Shown: one piece after another, positions 17,254 through 25,848 of the stretch
How the letters are laid out: each line of letters begins with the position of its first letter
Position numbering within the stretch: the stretch's first letter is position 1
Assembly (NCBI RefSeq): GCF_900177515.1
Contig: NZ_FXAK01000007.1
Coordinates: 666,501 to 730,500 of the forward strand
Reading direction: 5' to 3'
Origin: Azospirillum oryzae
Lineage (GTDB): Bacteria > Pseudomonadota > Alphaproteobacteria > Azospirillales > Azospirillaceae
Length of the DNA: 64,000 nucleotides
The notes under the pieces: model-generated
Told to the model about the DNA's origin: nothing
The model's database searches: none
Seen by the model: the letters and a program-made list of their open reading frames with translations, nothing else
Translations under genes and position numbers: made by a program

Positions 17254-18267
17254 ATGACCGATTTCTGGACGGCGTCCGGTTTCCACCTGTTGACCCGCGA
17301 TGCCGACAACCATCTGGCGGTGACGCCCGATTTCCTGCGCGCCTATCTTCTCCGGCCGGAGATGCGCCCGCCGGAGGAGGCCTGCGATGCCGAGCGCACG
17401 CTGTATGCGGCCTTGCTGGACGATCCGGCGCGGACGGTGCCCGCTCCGCTGCTCGACGCCATCGCCGATGCGGATGCGCGGGAGAATTTCCAGGTCTGGC
17501 TGGCCTTCCGCGACCGGCTGCTCGCGGCCGGAACGCTGGAGGGCTGCTACATCCGCCTGTTCCGCGAGGGTGCCCGCGGGGTGCCTGGCCTGTTCATCGA
17601 CCAGCTGGTGCATGCCATCCTGCGCGGCATCCTGGATGAAACGCCGTCGGGCCTGCGCGCGCGGGCGGGGGAGCTGTTCTTCCGCGAACAGACGGTGTCG
17701 GTGGAGGATGGCCGCGTCCGCGTCGCCGACTCCGAGACGGTGGAGACGATGGCGGCCTCCGGCGGTTTCGGCTCGCTCGGCCGTCTGGTGGTGGAGGCCG
17801 GCACGGCGCCCCGCAGCGTCGAGCTGGACATCCTGGACGAGACCAACCATCCGCTCTATTGGGGCCGCGACGCCCGGCACGACACCGTGCTGGACATCAC
17901 CTTCGCCGCCGCCGGGCTGGACGCGCTTGCCCGCGTGCTGGAGGCCTGGGTCGGGCATTTCCTGGGCGTGACGGTCGGCATCCAGCCGGTGCAGAACATC
18001 CGCGACGACCGGTGGGTCTGGCATGTCGGGCTCGACAGTTCGGCCACTGCGATCCTCAACGATCTCTACAATGGCGTGGAGGTGGGGGAGGACCGGCTTG
18101 CCCGCATCCTCGCCCTGTTCCGCCTGGACTTCGCCGACCCCGCCGCCATGCGCCCCGACCTCGCCGGACGGCCGGTCTATCTGGGGCTGGCGATGACGGA
18201 AGGGCGGCGGCTGAAGCTGAAGCCGCAGAACCTGCTGGTCAATCTGCCGCTGGCTTCGGTGGCGTGA
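17254..18267 (+). CDS. DUF6352 family protein
   Basis: A 337-residue soluble protein that begins MTDFWTASGFHLL, matching my recollection of the uncharacterised DUF6352 family found in alpha- and betaproteobacteria. The central part has NHPLYWGRDARHDT, and the C-terminus GLAMTEGRRLKLKPQNLLVN. No catalytic motif is recognisable. The function is unknown. It probably shares a transcript with the lysophospholipase-like gene. A GTG 12 bases earlier is an alternative start. Confidence 0.65.
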   Translation: MTDFWTASGFHLLTRDADNHLAVTPDFLRAYLLRPEMRPPEEACDAERTLYAALLDDPARTVPAPLLDAIADADARENFQVWLAFRDRLLAAGTLEGCYIRLFREGARGVPGLFIDQLVHAILRGILDETPSGLRARAGELFFREQTVSVEDGRVRVADSETVETMAASGGFGSLGRLVVEAGTAPRSVELDILDETNHPLYWGRDARHDTVLDITFAAAGLDALARVLEAWVGHFLGVTVGIQPVQNIRDDRWVWHVGLDSSATAILNDLYNGVEVGEDRLARILALFRLDFADPAAMRPDLAGRPVYLGLAMTEGRRLKLKPQNLLVNLPLASVA

Positions 18268-18311
18268 GGAGGGGGGCGTGAGAAGGGGGGCGTGAGGAGG
18301 CGTCGGCCTCC

Positions 18312-19457
18312 TCAATCCCCCAGCAGCGCGCCCACCGGTTTCAGCGGCTCGTGCGCGTCGAACAGGATCTTCAGGATCGCCAGGATCGGCACGGCCAGCA
18401 GTGCGCCGGGAATGCCCCACAGCCAGCCCCAGAACAGGATCGACACGAACACCGCGATGGGGTTGAGCGACAGCCGGCGGCCGACGATCATCGGCGTCAG
18501 GAAATTGCCTTCCAGCGTGGTCAGCGCCACGAAGGACAGCGGTGGCAGGATGATGGTGCCGAGGCCGTCGAAGGTCAGGACCGACACCAGGAAGAACACG
18601 CCGGTCATCACCGCCGGCCCGATGAAGGGGATGTAGTTGGCCAGCGCCACCATCACCCCCCACAAGGCCGGGTTCGGCAGTCCCCACATCCACATCACCA
18701 GCCCTGTCGCCAGCCCCAGCACCGCATTGATGACGGTGATGGTCAGCAGATAGGCGGCGATGTTCTGCTGCAGCGTCGCCGCGACCATGGCGTAATGCAC
18801 GCGGTCGTCGACGTTGCGCATGGTGCCGATCAGCGCCTCCAGCGAATGGCGGCCACGGGCGAGGAAGAAATAGAGCAGCACCAGCAGGATCACGACATTG
18901 GCCAGAACCGATTCGACCTGGCTGACCGCCTGCTCCATCAGCGTCGGACCGCGCACCACCACTTCGCGCACCGGCCCGTCGCTGCCGGTCTCCTTGGTGA
19001 TCTGCTCGATCTGTCGGGAGGCTTCGCGGGCGCGTTCGATGCCGGCGCGGATGTCGCCCAGCTTGAACTCCAGCTCATGCAGGACCCGCGGCATGCGGTT
19101 CACCCACTCCGCCGCCGGGGTGGACAGGGTATAGACCGCCAACAGCACGCCGCCGAACAGCATGACGACCATGACGGCGGCGCCGAGCCCTTCGGGCACC
19201 CCGACGCGATAGAGCGCGCGGACCAGCGGGCGCAGCAGGAAGCTGAGAATCAACGCCAGCATGATCGGCAGCAGGACGTCGCGCCCGAAATAGAGGGTGA
19301 ACAGCACGGCGATGACGAACAGGCCGACGGCGGCGATGGTCAGCGGATCGCGGCGGTGGCCGGGTGAGGGCAACGGTTCGGTCACCGGTTCCGGCGTGCC
19401 GGCAAGCGGGGCCTCTGGGGCGGGGGGAAGCGCGGCGAGTGGTCTGCGGTCTGTCAT
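18312..19457 (-). CDS. AI-2E family transporter (TqsA/PerM-like permease)
   Basis: A 381-residue membrane protein of the AI-2E exporter family. Two N-terminal helices (LTIAAVGLFVIAVLF and LLPIMLALILSFLL), a long periplasmic or amphipathic segment (about 130-195), then a helix-rich C-terminal half with the conserved block ALWGVMVALANYIPFIGP and the end motif GNFLTPMIVGRRLSLNP. The substrate is unknown. The family includes autoinducer-2 exporters and sodium-proton antiporters. It converges with the DUF6352 gene and is divergent from creA. Confidence 0.85.
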   Translation of the reverse strand: MTDRRPLAALPPAPEAPLAGTPEPVTEPLPSPGHRRDPLTIAAVGLFVIAVLFTLYFGRDVLLPIMLALILSFLLRPLVRALYRVGVPEGLGAAVMVVMLFGGVLLAVYTLSTPAAEWVNRMPRVLHELEFKLGDIRAGIERAREASRQIEQITKETGSDGPVREVVVRGPTLMEQAVSQVESVLANVVILLVLLYFFLARGRHSLEALIGTMRNVDDRVHYAMVAATLQQNIAAYLLTITVINAVLGLATGLVMWMWGLPNPALWGVMVALANYIPFIGPAVMTGVFFLVSVLTFDGLGTIILPPLSFVALTTLEGNFLTPMIVGRRLSLNPIAVFVSILFWGWLWGIPGALLAVPILAILKILFDAHEPLKPVGALLGD

Positions 19458-19582
19458 CGCGGTGGCCGGACCTCCGGAGGGAGGCGCTTGACGGCGGCGC
19501 CCGACCCTCCGATCTAGGGGAGTGTTTTTCCGGGCCGCGCACCTTGCGGTCCCCGCCCGTCCTTGCCGGAGACCCGATCGAG

Positions 19583-20107
19583 ATGCGCAGCCCGTTTCCC
19601 CTGATGAACGTTTCCGCCGGCCTTTTGGTTCTGGGCCTGCTGAATGCCGCGCTTCCGCTGCGCACGGCGGCGGCCGACGAGGTGGTCGGCCGCTTCTCCA
19701 ACGACTGGACCGGCAACGGGCTGGAGATCCAGGCAATCGAGGATCCCAAGGTGAAGGGGATCACCTGCCATCTGGTCGATTTCGACCGCAGCCTGATCGA
19801 CCGGCTGAGCAAGGGCAACTGGTTCGAGGACCCGTCCAACGCCTCCATCGCCTGCCGTCAGACCGGGCCGGTGACCGTCGGCGACATTGAGCTGTCGCAG
19901 AAGGGGGAGGAGGTCTTCTCCGAACGGAAGAGCCTGATTTTCAAATCGATCGCCATTCGCCGCATTTACGACCGGCCGAACGACACGATGGTTTATGTGG
20001 TGTACAGCCGACAGGTGAAGGACGCCTCGGCCAAGACCTCGATCTCCACCGTGCCGCTGTTCGCCGCGAATGCGACCTGGACGAAGGGCAAGCCGGCGGC
20101 GAAGTGA
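19583..20107 (+). CDS. creA: CreA family protein
   Basis: A 174-residue exported protein. The signal peptide covers about residues 1-31 (AALPLRTAAADE). The CreA core is clear in IEDPKVKGITCHLVDF and NASIACRQTGP, with its conserved cysteine pair likely forming a disulfide. CreA proteins are conserved in Proteobacteria, and their function is not known. The start ATG 19583 gives a complete signal peptide. Copy 1 of the palindromic repeat begins 34 bases after the stop. Confidence 0.85.
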   Translation: MRSPFPLMNVSAGLLVLGLLNAALPLRTAAADEVVGRFSNDWTGNGLEIQAIEDPKVKGITCHLVDFDRSLIDRLSKGNWFEDPSNASIACRQTGPVTVGDIELSQKGEEVFSERKSLIFKSIAIRRIYDRPNDTMVYVVYSRQVKDASAKTSISTVPLFAANATWTKGKPAAK

Positions 20108-20140
20108 GGAGGCTGGCGACTTGGGAACTTGCGGCTTCGG

Positions 20141-20297
20141 GGCAAGATTTACACGGATGTCACGGATTTAGACACGGATTACACGGATTTTTTCTGATCT
20201 TGCGGACGCCCTGGCTTCTCCCGTCAGACTGGCACCCGGGCAACGCCACATCCGTGTAATCCGTGCTCCAATCCGTGTAATCCGTGTCGATCTTGCC
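20141..20297. repeat. Palindromic repeat element, copy 1
   Basis: Two complementary arms (20141-20191 and 20247-20297) made of iterated CACGGATT / AATCCGTG words, ending in GGCAAGAT and ATCTTGCC. They could fold into a hairpin of about 50 pairs with a 55-base central loop. A near-identical copy lies at 23795-23945. Confidence 0.85.
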
Positions 20298-20331
20298 CGC
20301 CCCCGCGGGACGCGGCAAGGATCGGCCGGCC

Positions 20332-21285
20332 TCACCCGACGATCCGCCCCAGCCGCACCGCCGTCTGGCCGGACTTCACACGGCGGGCGGGCATGATCAG
20401 GACGCAGTCGTCATAAGGCGTCAGGATCGCGCGGCCGTCGTCCCAGCCGATGACGGTGCCGGCGCGGCCGATCACCTCCATGCCGACGAAGGGGGCGGTG
20501 AAGCGGAACCGCTCGGTGGAGGCGGTGACGGCGTCGGTGACCTCCACCACCCGCTGCGGATCGCTGCGCGGGCGCAGGCGGGGGCCGTTCAGCGGTGGAT
20601 CGATCATCTCCAGGCCGAGAAGCAGGCGCAGGCAACTTTCCAGCGCCACCGTCGCGGTCTCGGTCCGCCAATGCTGGCCGCATTCGACCAGGATGGCGGT
20701 GTGCGACCCCTCCGGCTCGGCGAAATTGCCGTAATCGATCAGCCGCTTGCCCCCGGCATGGCCGCCGTCCGCCACCACCCAGGCCGGATAGCCGAGGCCG
20801 AGCGCAAGGTCGCGCCCGCGGGTGGTCCGGCCGCACAGGGTCAGCGGCGCCGTGTCCGCCGTCATCGAATGCAGGTCGAGCAGCAGGTCCGCCGACTCAT
20901 AGACCGGCCGCAGGACGCGGGCACGCCGAAGCTCCACGCTGTCGCGCCGGCCATCCAGATGCTCCGGCGACCACAGCCGGTTGAAATCCTCGTCCAGATA
21001 GCGCGAGGCATAGGGATTCTGTCGGTCGAAGGTGGCGTAGGCGGCGGTGTTTGCAAAGACGAAGGTCAGCCGTCCCCGCGTCGGCCGCAGACCCATCCGC
21101 AGCAGCGCATCCAGGGCGATGGCGCCGCACAGTTCGTTGCCGTGGACGAGCGCGTTCAGCACCACATGCGGCCCCGGCTCCACCGCCGACAGGCTGGTGA
21201 CGTGGTCGATGCCGGTGTTGCCGCGCCGGTGGGGCGCGATGTCCGGCGGGGAGAGTTCGACGGGGGCGAAGAGCGGGTCGGTCAA
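20332..21285 (-). CDS. Succinylglutamate desuccinylase/aspartoacylase family protein
   Basis: About 317 residues of a zinc-dependent deacylase. The metal ligands fit VHGNELCGA (His and Glu) and LLDLHSMT (His), the substrate arginine region is FANTAAYATFDRQN, and the catalytic glutamate is in ILVECGQH. Family members remove acyl groups from N-acyl amino acids. The start is uncertain: TTG 21285 gives a sensible N-terminus (LTDPLFAPVELSP), while the frame stays open to 21588 through unlikely sequence. It is divergent from an N-formylglutamate amidohydrolase, so both may act on N-acyl amino acids. Confidence 0.75.
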   Translation of the reverse strand: MTDPLFAPVELSPPDIAPHRRGNTGIDHVTSLSAVEPGPHVVLNALVHGNELCGAIALDALLRMGLRPTRGRLTFVFANTAAYATFDRQNPYASRYLDEDFNRLWSPEHLDGRRDSVELRRARVLRPVYESADLLLDLHSMTADTAPLTLCGRTTRGRDLALGLGYPAWVVADGGHAGGKRLIDYGNFAEPEGSHTAILVECGQHWRTETATVALESCLRLLLGLEMIDPPLNGPRLRPRSDPQRVVEVTDAVTASTERFRFTAPFVGMEVIGRAGTVIGWDDGRAILTPYDDCVLIMPARRVKSGQTAVRLGRIVG

Positions 21286-21553
21286 GCGGCAAGCTCGCCA
21301 GCGGTGGGCGCTCCAATCAGTATGACGAACCAAGCGACTCCGCGCCAGTGCGGGCCGGTTGTGTACGGCGGTTTTTTTGGCTGATGCGCACTGTGCGATG
21401 TTGCGGCGGCATGGCAGGATCATGACGAATGGCCGTCGACTGGGGCTTGACGCTTGGGTTATAGGAATCTCCTGATCAATCAGGGCGGCGGTTGACTTTG
21501 CGGCAATTGAACTGGCGGTTGTTACCATCCGGTCGTCTGGTCGGGGCAGGTCG

Positions 21554-22420
21554 ATGAGCTTCGTGATCGATGACGTTCTTGTCCGCAACGACCCGGTCGG
21601 CGAGCGCCTTCCGGTGCTGTTCGATTCGCCGCACAGCGGCAGCGTCTATCCCGCCGATTTCCGGGTGGTCTGTCCGCATCCGCTGCTGCGCCAGGGCGAG
21701 GACACCCATGTGGAGGAGCTGTTCGCCACGGCGCCCGACCATGGCGCCACTCTGCTGTGCGCGCTGTTTCCCCGCACCTGCATCGACGTGAACCGCGCGG
21801 TCGACGACATCGACCCGGCGCTGATCGACGGCGACTGGCCGGCACCACTGCGGCCGACTCCGCGCAGCACGCTGGGCATGGGGCTGATCCGCAGCATGCT
21901 TCGGCCGGGCGTGCCGCTCTATGACGGAAAGCTGCCGGCGTCGGTGGTGGCCGACCGCATCGACCGCTATTACCGGCCCTACCACGCCCAGATGCGGCTG
22001 GCGCTGGATGGTCTGGCGGCGCGGTTCGGCGCGGTGTGGCACGTCAATTGCCACTCCATGCCGTCGTCGCTGCGGCCGGACGGGCGCGACCCTCTGGCGG
22101 TCGATTTCGTCATCGGCGACCGCGACGGCACCACCAGCGAGCCCGGATTCGTCCGGTTGGTGGCGGAGACCCTGCGCGGCTTCGGCCATCGCGTGGCGCT
22201 CAACGACCCGTACAAGGGGGTGGAACTGCTGGCGCGCTACGGCGATCCGGCGCGCGGCCGTCATTCGATCCAGCTCGAGATAAATCGCCGCCTCTACATG
22301 AACGAGGAGACGCTGGAACGCCACGACGGCTTCGCCCGGCTGAAGGGCGAGATCGACACGCTGATCGGCCGCATCGCCGATTATGCGGGCCAGCGCGTCC
22401 TGCACCGCGCGGCGGAGTAG
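21554..22420 (+). CDS. hutG: N-formylglutamate amidohydrolase (deformylase)
   Basis: A 288-residue protein matching the N-formylglutamate deformylase family more closely than the gene at 318. Landmarks are LFDSPHSGSVYP near residue 22, the GEDTHVEEL block, CIDVNRAVDDIDP, and WHVNCHSMPS with metal-binding histidine. It would release formate and glutamate. No other histidine-degradation genes are adjacent, so the hut assignment is by family only. It is followed by the convergent DUF1476 gene. Confidence 0.8.
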   Translation: MSFVIDDVLVRNDPVGERLPVLFDSPHSGSVYPADFRVVCPHPLLRQGEDTHVEELFATAPDHGATLLCALFPRTCIDVNRAVDDIDPALIDGDWPAPLRPTPRSTLGMGLIRSMLRPGVPLYDGKLPASVVADRIDRYYRPYHAQMRLALDGLAARFGAVWHVNCHSMPSSLRPDGRDPLAVDFVIGDRDGTTSEPGFVRLVAETLRGFGHRVALNDPYKGVELLARYGDPARGRHSIQLEINRRLYMNEETLERHDGFARLKGEIDTLIGRIADYAGQRVLHRAAE

Positions 22421-22501
22421 GCGGCCCGCCGCAACGGGGTGTGGCGGCGGGTCCGCGAGGACCGCGACAAGGGAGGCTTCCTATTCAGGCCTGCCCGTTG
22501 T

Positions 22502-22822
22502 TCAGGCCTGATTGATCTGCTCGCGTGCGACGTCCAGGAAATGCGCCATCTGCTTTTCCACCCGGTGATCGGAGATGTCGACTCCGCGGGCGTGCAGGTC
22601 GGTGCACAGCTTGTCCCGGATGTCGTGCGGTCCGGGGGTGGCGATGTCGGTGTCCACGATCTGGCGGGCATAGGCCTCGGCCTCCGCCCCGGACAGCCCC
22701 ATCAGGTCGGCGGCCCACTCGCCGGCCAGCCGATCGCGCCGGGCGCGGATGCGGAAGAGCAGATCCTCGTCGTGCTGAAACTTGTTCTCGAAGGCCTTTT
22801 CGCGGTCGTCGAAGGTCGTCAT
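22502..22822 (-). CDS. DUF1476 protein, F1-ATPase zeta-type inhibitor
   Basis: A 106-residue alpha-helical protein of the DUF1476 family. In Paracoccus this family is the zeta subunit, which inhibits ATP hydrolysis by the F1Fo-ATPase through its N-terminal segment. The N-terminus MTTFDDREKAFENKFQHDE matches the inhibitory region, followed by the four-helix body (LAGEWAADLMGLSGAEAEAY). The atp operon is not in the window, as is usual for zeta. MgtC, another proposed ATP synthase modulator, is encoded 10 kb away. Confidence 0.85.
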   Translation of the reverse strand: MTTFDDREKAFENKFQHDEDLLFRIRARRDRLAGEWAADLMGLSGAEAEAYARQIVDTDIATPGPHDIRDKLCTDLHARGVDISDHRVEKQMAHFLDVAREQINQA

Positions 22823-22982
22823 GGGGACCCAGGCTCCTTATTGGTTTCGCTCCCGTTTCCAATGATTATATAGCCCGGAAGCGGTTGTCGTCACTGTCCC
22901 GCCGCATCGCAGCCGCGGATATTCTGCAGAGTTTCCTCGGGCGGCGGGATACCCTTGGGCACCACAAAAGACAAGGCATGGC

Positions 22983-23756
22983 ATGTGCAGCGTGATCCTC
23001 CTGCGGCGACCCGACGCAACCTGGCCGCTGGTCGTCGCCGGAAACCGTGACGAGATGACCGGGCGCCCCTGGCTTCCTCCCGCCCGCCACTGGCCCGATC
23101 GGCCGAATGTGGTCGCCGGACTGGACGAGCTGGCCGGCGGATCCTGGATGGGTCTGAACGACGAGGGGGTGGTGGCGGTCATCCTCAACCGCTTCGGAAC
23201 GCTGGGGCCGGAGGCCGGCAAGCGGTCGCGCGGCGAACTGGTGCTGGACGCGCTGGACCATGCCGACGCCGCCGACGCCGCGCGCAGCTTCGCCCATCTC
23301 GACATCCGCGCCTATCGTCCCTTCAATCTGGTGATCGCCGACAACCGCGACGCCTATCTGGTCGTCCATCGCGGCGCCAACCCGCGCCACCGGCCGGAGG
23401 TATCGTCGATCCCCGCCGGCGTCCATATGCTGACCGCCTTCGAACTGGACGACCCGCAGGACCCGCGCACCGCCTTCTACCGCCCGCTGTTCGAGCATGC
23501 GGTGCCGCCGACCACCGACGCCCCCGACGCGGACTCCTTCGCCTGGGGCGGCTGGCCGGAGTTGATGGGCAGCCGCATCTGGGAAGGCACGCCGGACGAG
23601 CGCGGCGCCATGGACTTCCTGCTGCCGAACGGCTTCGGCACCTCGTCCAGTTCGCTGCTGGCGGTGCCGCGGGTGGAGCGGCCCGACCTGAACCCGATCT
23701 GGCACTTCGCCCCCGGCTGTCCGCACGCGGTGGAATACGCGCCGGTGGAGCTGTGA
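22983..23756 (+). CDS. NRDE family protein (TANGO2-like)
   Basis: A 257-residue member of the NRDE/TANGO2 family. The N-terminal MCSVILL leaves Cys2 as a possible N-terminal nucleophile, and the name-giving motif GNRDEM is at residues 20-25. Also conserved are GGSWMGLNDEGV and FNLVIADN. Eukaryotic TANGO2 is linked to heme or lipid handling, and the bacterial role is unknown. It is complete at normal length. Copy 2 of the palindromic repeat starts 39 bases after its stop codon. Confidence 0.85.
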   Translation: MCSVILLRRPDATWPLVVAGNRDEMTGRPWLPPARHWPDRPNVVAGLDELAGGSWMGLNDEGVVAVILNRFGTLGPEAGKRSRGELVLDALDHADAADAARSFAHLDIRAYRPFNLVIADNRDAYLVVHRGANPRHRPEVSSIPAGVHMLTAFELDDPQDPRTAFYRPLFEHAVPPTTDAPDADSFAWGGWPELMGSRIWEGTPDERGAMDFLLPNGFGTSSSSLLAVPRVERPDLNPIWHFAPGCPHAVEYAPVEL

Positions 23757-23794
23757 GGGGCGGTCGATTGCCGGGGCAGCCGCATACCGGCTAA

Positions 23795-23945
23795 CAAGAT
23801 CGACACGGATGTCACGGATTTAGACACGGATTACACGGATTTTTCTGATCCTGCGGACAGACCGGCGATTCGGGCAATCCACAGCTTCGGAACGCCACAT
23901 CCGTGAAATCCGTGTTCAAATCCGTGACATCCGTGGAGATCTTGC
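23795..23945. repeat. Palindromic repeat element, copy 2
   Basis: Arms at 23795-23844 and 23893-23944 carry the same CACGGATT / AATCCGTG words as copy 1, in the same order and orientation, with several substitutions in the right arm. It lies between the NRDE gene and purC. Confidence 0.85.
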
Positions 23946-24100
23946 CTCCGACGCCGCGCCTTTCGGGACCAGCGACCGCACAATCCTGCCCTCCCGCCCC
24001 CATCGTTGTGTTCGTGCACCCGGCTTGCTATATCACTCTGGCACATTCCTGGGCCGGCAAGCTCGCTTGACCGGTCCTTACGTATTTGGACGATCACGCG

Positions 24101-24865
24101 ATGACACGACGCCGGCGCATCTACGAAGGCAAGGCCAAGGTACTCTTCGAAGGGCCGGAGCCGGGCACCCTGGTGCAGTACTTCAAGGACGACGCCACCG
24201 CCTTCAACAACCAGAAGAAGGGCGTCATCACCGGCAAGGGGGTGCTGAACAACCGCATCTCCGAATATCTGATGAGCCGGCTGTCCGAGATCGGCGTGCC
24301 CACGCACTTCATGCGCCGCCTGAACATGCGCGAGCAGCTGGTGCGCGAGGTGGAGATCATCCCGATCGAAGTCGTGGTGCGCAACGTCGCCGCCGGCAGC
24401 CTGTCGCGCCGCTTCGGCATTCCCGAAGGCACGCCGCTGCCGCGGTCGATCATCGAATACTACTACAAGTCGGACGAGCTGAACGATCCGATGGTTTCCG
24501 AGGAGCACATCACCGCCTTCGGCTGGGCGGCTCCGCAGGATCTCGACGACATGGTCGCGCTGTCGCTCCGCGTGAACGACTATCTGTCCGGCCTCTTCCT
24601 CGGTATCGGGCTCAAGCTGGTGGACTTCAAGCTGGAGTTCGGCCGGCTGTGGGAGAACGAGGAGATGCGGATCGTCCTGGCGGACGAGATCAGCCCCGAC
24701 AACTGCCGCCTGTGGGACGTCAAGACCAACGAGAAGCTGGACAAGGACCGGTTCCGCCAGGATCTGGGCCGCGTCGAGGAAGCCTATCAGGAGGTCGCGC
24801 GCCGCCTCGGCATCCTGCCGGAAGGCGGGCCGAGCGACGTCAAGGGTCCCAAGACCATCCAGTGA
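24101..24865 (+). CDS. purC: Phosphoribosylaminoimidazole-succinocarboxamide synthase
   Basis: A 254-residue SAICAR synthetase, which ligates aspartate to CAIR using ATP in purine synthesis. It shows [11 protein letters not shown] at the N-terminus, FKDDATAFN, the signature [16 protein letters not shown], and LVDFKLEFG near residue 180, with the nucleotide-binding lysines present. ATG 24101 gives the normal N-terminus. A TTG at 24086 would add only five residues. purS follows 54 bases later. Confidence 0.95.
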   Translation: MTRRRRIYEGKAKVLFEGPEPGTLVQYFKDDATAFNNQKKGVITGKGVLNNRISEYLMSRLSEIGVPTHFMRRLNMREQLVREVEIIPIEVVVRNVAAGSLSRRFGIPEGTPLPRSIIEYYYKSDELNDPMVSEEHITAFGWAAPQDLDDMVALSLRVNDYLSGLFLGIGLKLVDFKLEFGRLWENEEMRIVLADEISPDNCRLWDVKTNEKLDKDRFRQDLGRVEEAYQEVARRLGILPEGGPSDVKGPKTIQ

Positions 24866-24919
24866 TTCGTGTTCAGTAACCACCCCTCCACCCAACACCC
24901 CAAAGCGAGCGGACATCCG

Positions 24920-25162
24920 ATGAAGGCCAAGGTTCACGTCACCCTCAAGCGCGGCGTTCTCGACCCCCAGGGCAAGGCCATCGCGCACGCGCTGCACACG
25001 CTGGGCTTCGACGGCGTCGAGGACGTCCGCGCCGGCAAGGTGATCGAGCTGCAGCTCAAGAGCACCGACGAGGCGACCGCCCGCAAGGAAGTCGAGGCGA
25101 TGTGCAGCAAGCTGCTCGCCAACACCGTGATCGAGGACTACGCCATCGAGTTGGTAGCCTGA
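24920..25162 (+). CDS. purS: Phosphoribosylformylglycinamidine synthase, PurS subunit
   Basis: An 80-residue PurS, the small dimeric subunit that bridges PurQ and PurL in FGAM synthase. Typical features are KVHVTLKRGVLDPQGKAI at the N-terminus, then LGFDGVEDVRAGKVIEL. It directly follows purC, as usual in alphaproteobacteria, but purQ and purL do not follow. The next gene is a DNA glycosylase. Those subunits must therefore be encoded outside this window. Confidence 0.95.
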   Translation: MKAKVHVTLKRGVLDPQGKAIAHALHTLGFDGVEDVRAGKVIELQLKSTDEATARKEVEAMCSKLLANTVIEDYAIELVA

Positions 25163-25209
25163 TCCACCGGCAGTCTTGATCAAGCGTTTTCTGGAGTGGA
25201 GCGCGGCCG

Positions 25210-25842
25210 ATGAGCGTTGAACATCTGGCCGCGCTCGACCCTATTTTCGCCGAATGCCTGCGCGTCGGCGGCCCGGTGATCCGCGATTTCACCCGGCCGA
25301 CCGGCTTCGTCGGCCTGCTGCGCATGGTGATGGAGCAGCAGCTCTCCACCAAGGTGGCGCTGGCCTTGTGGGCCAAGCTGCAGGACCGGCTGGGCGGCGC
25401 CGTCACTCCCGAGGCCATTCTGGCGCTGGACGACGAAAGCTTGCGCGCCTGCGGCTTCTCCCGCCAGAAGATCGGCTATGCCCGCGGCCTTGCCGAGGCG
25501 GTGGCGAGCGGCCGGCTCGATTTCGACATCATCCATGACCTGCCCGACGAGGAGGCGATTGCCCAACTTGTCGCGCTGAAGGGCATCGGCCGCTGGAGCG
25601 CCGAGGTCTATCTGATGACCACGCTCGACCGGCCGGACATCTGGCCCATCGGCGATCTGGCGATCCAGTTGGGCGTCCAGCGTTTGAAGGGCTGGGCCGA
25701 CAAGCCGACGGCGAAACAGCTGATCGAGGTGGCCGAGCCCTGGCGGCCCTACCGCTCGCTGGCGGCGCGGCTGGTCTGGCACCATTACGTCGCGTTGCAG
25801 GAGCAGGCGAGGGCGGCGAGAGGCCTGCCGCCGTCGCGGTGA
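25210..25842 (+). CDS. DNA-3-methyladenine glycosylase II (AlkA-type)
   Basis: A 210-residue base-excision repair glycosylase of the HhH-GPD superfamily that removes alkylated purines. The helix-hairpin-helix is LKGIGRWSAEVYLM near residue 125, and the catalytic aspartate is in WPIGDLAIQLG about 18 residues later. The MVMEQQLS block is typical of the AlkA/MAG branch. There is no iron-sulfur Cys motif, so it is not an EndoIII/MutY enzyme. It starts 47 bases after purS and may be in the same transcript. Confidence 0.9.
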   Translation: MSVEHLAALDPIFAECLRVGGPVIRDFTRPTGFVGLLRMVMEQQLSTKVALALWAKLQDRLGGAVTPEAILALDDESLRACGFSRQKIGYARGLAEAVASGRLDFDIIHDLPDEEAIAQLVALKGIGRWSAEVYLMTTLDRPDIWPIGDLAIQLGVQRLKGWADKPTAKQLIEVAEPWRPYRSLAARLVWHHYVALQEQARAARGLPPSR

Positions 25843-25848
25843 TTACTC

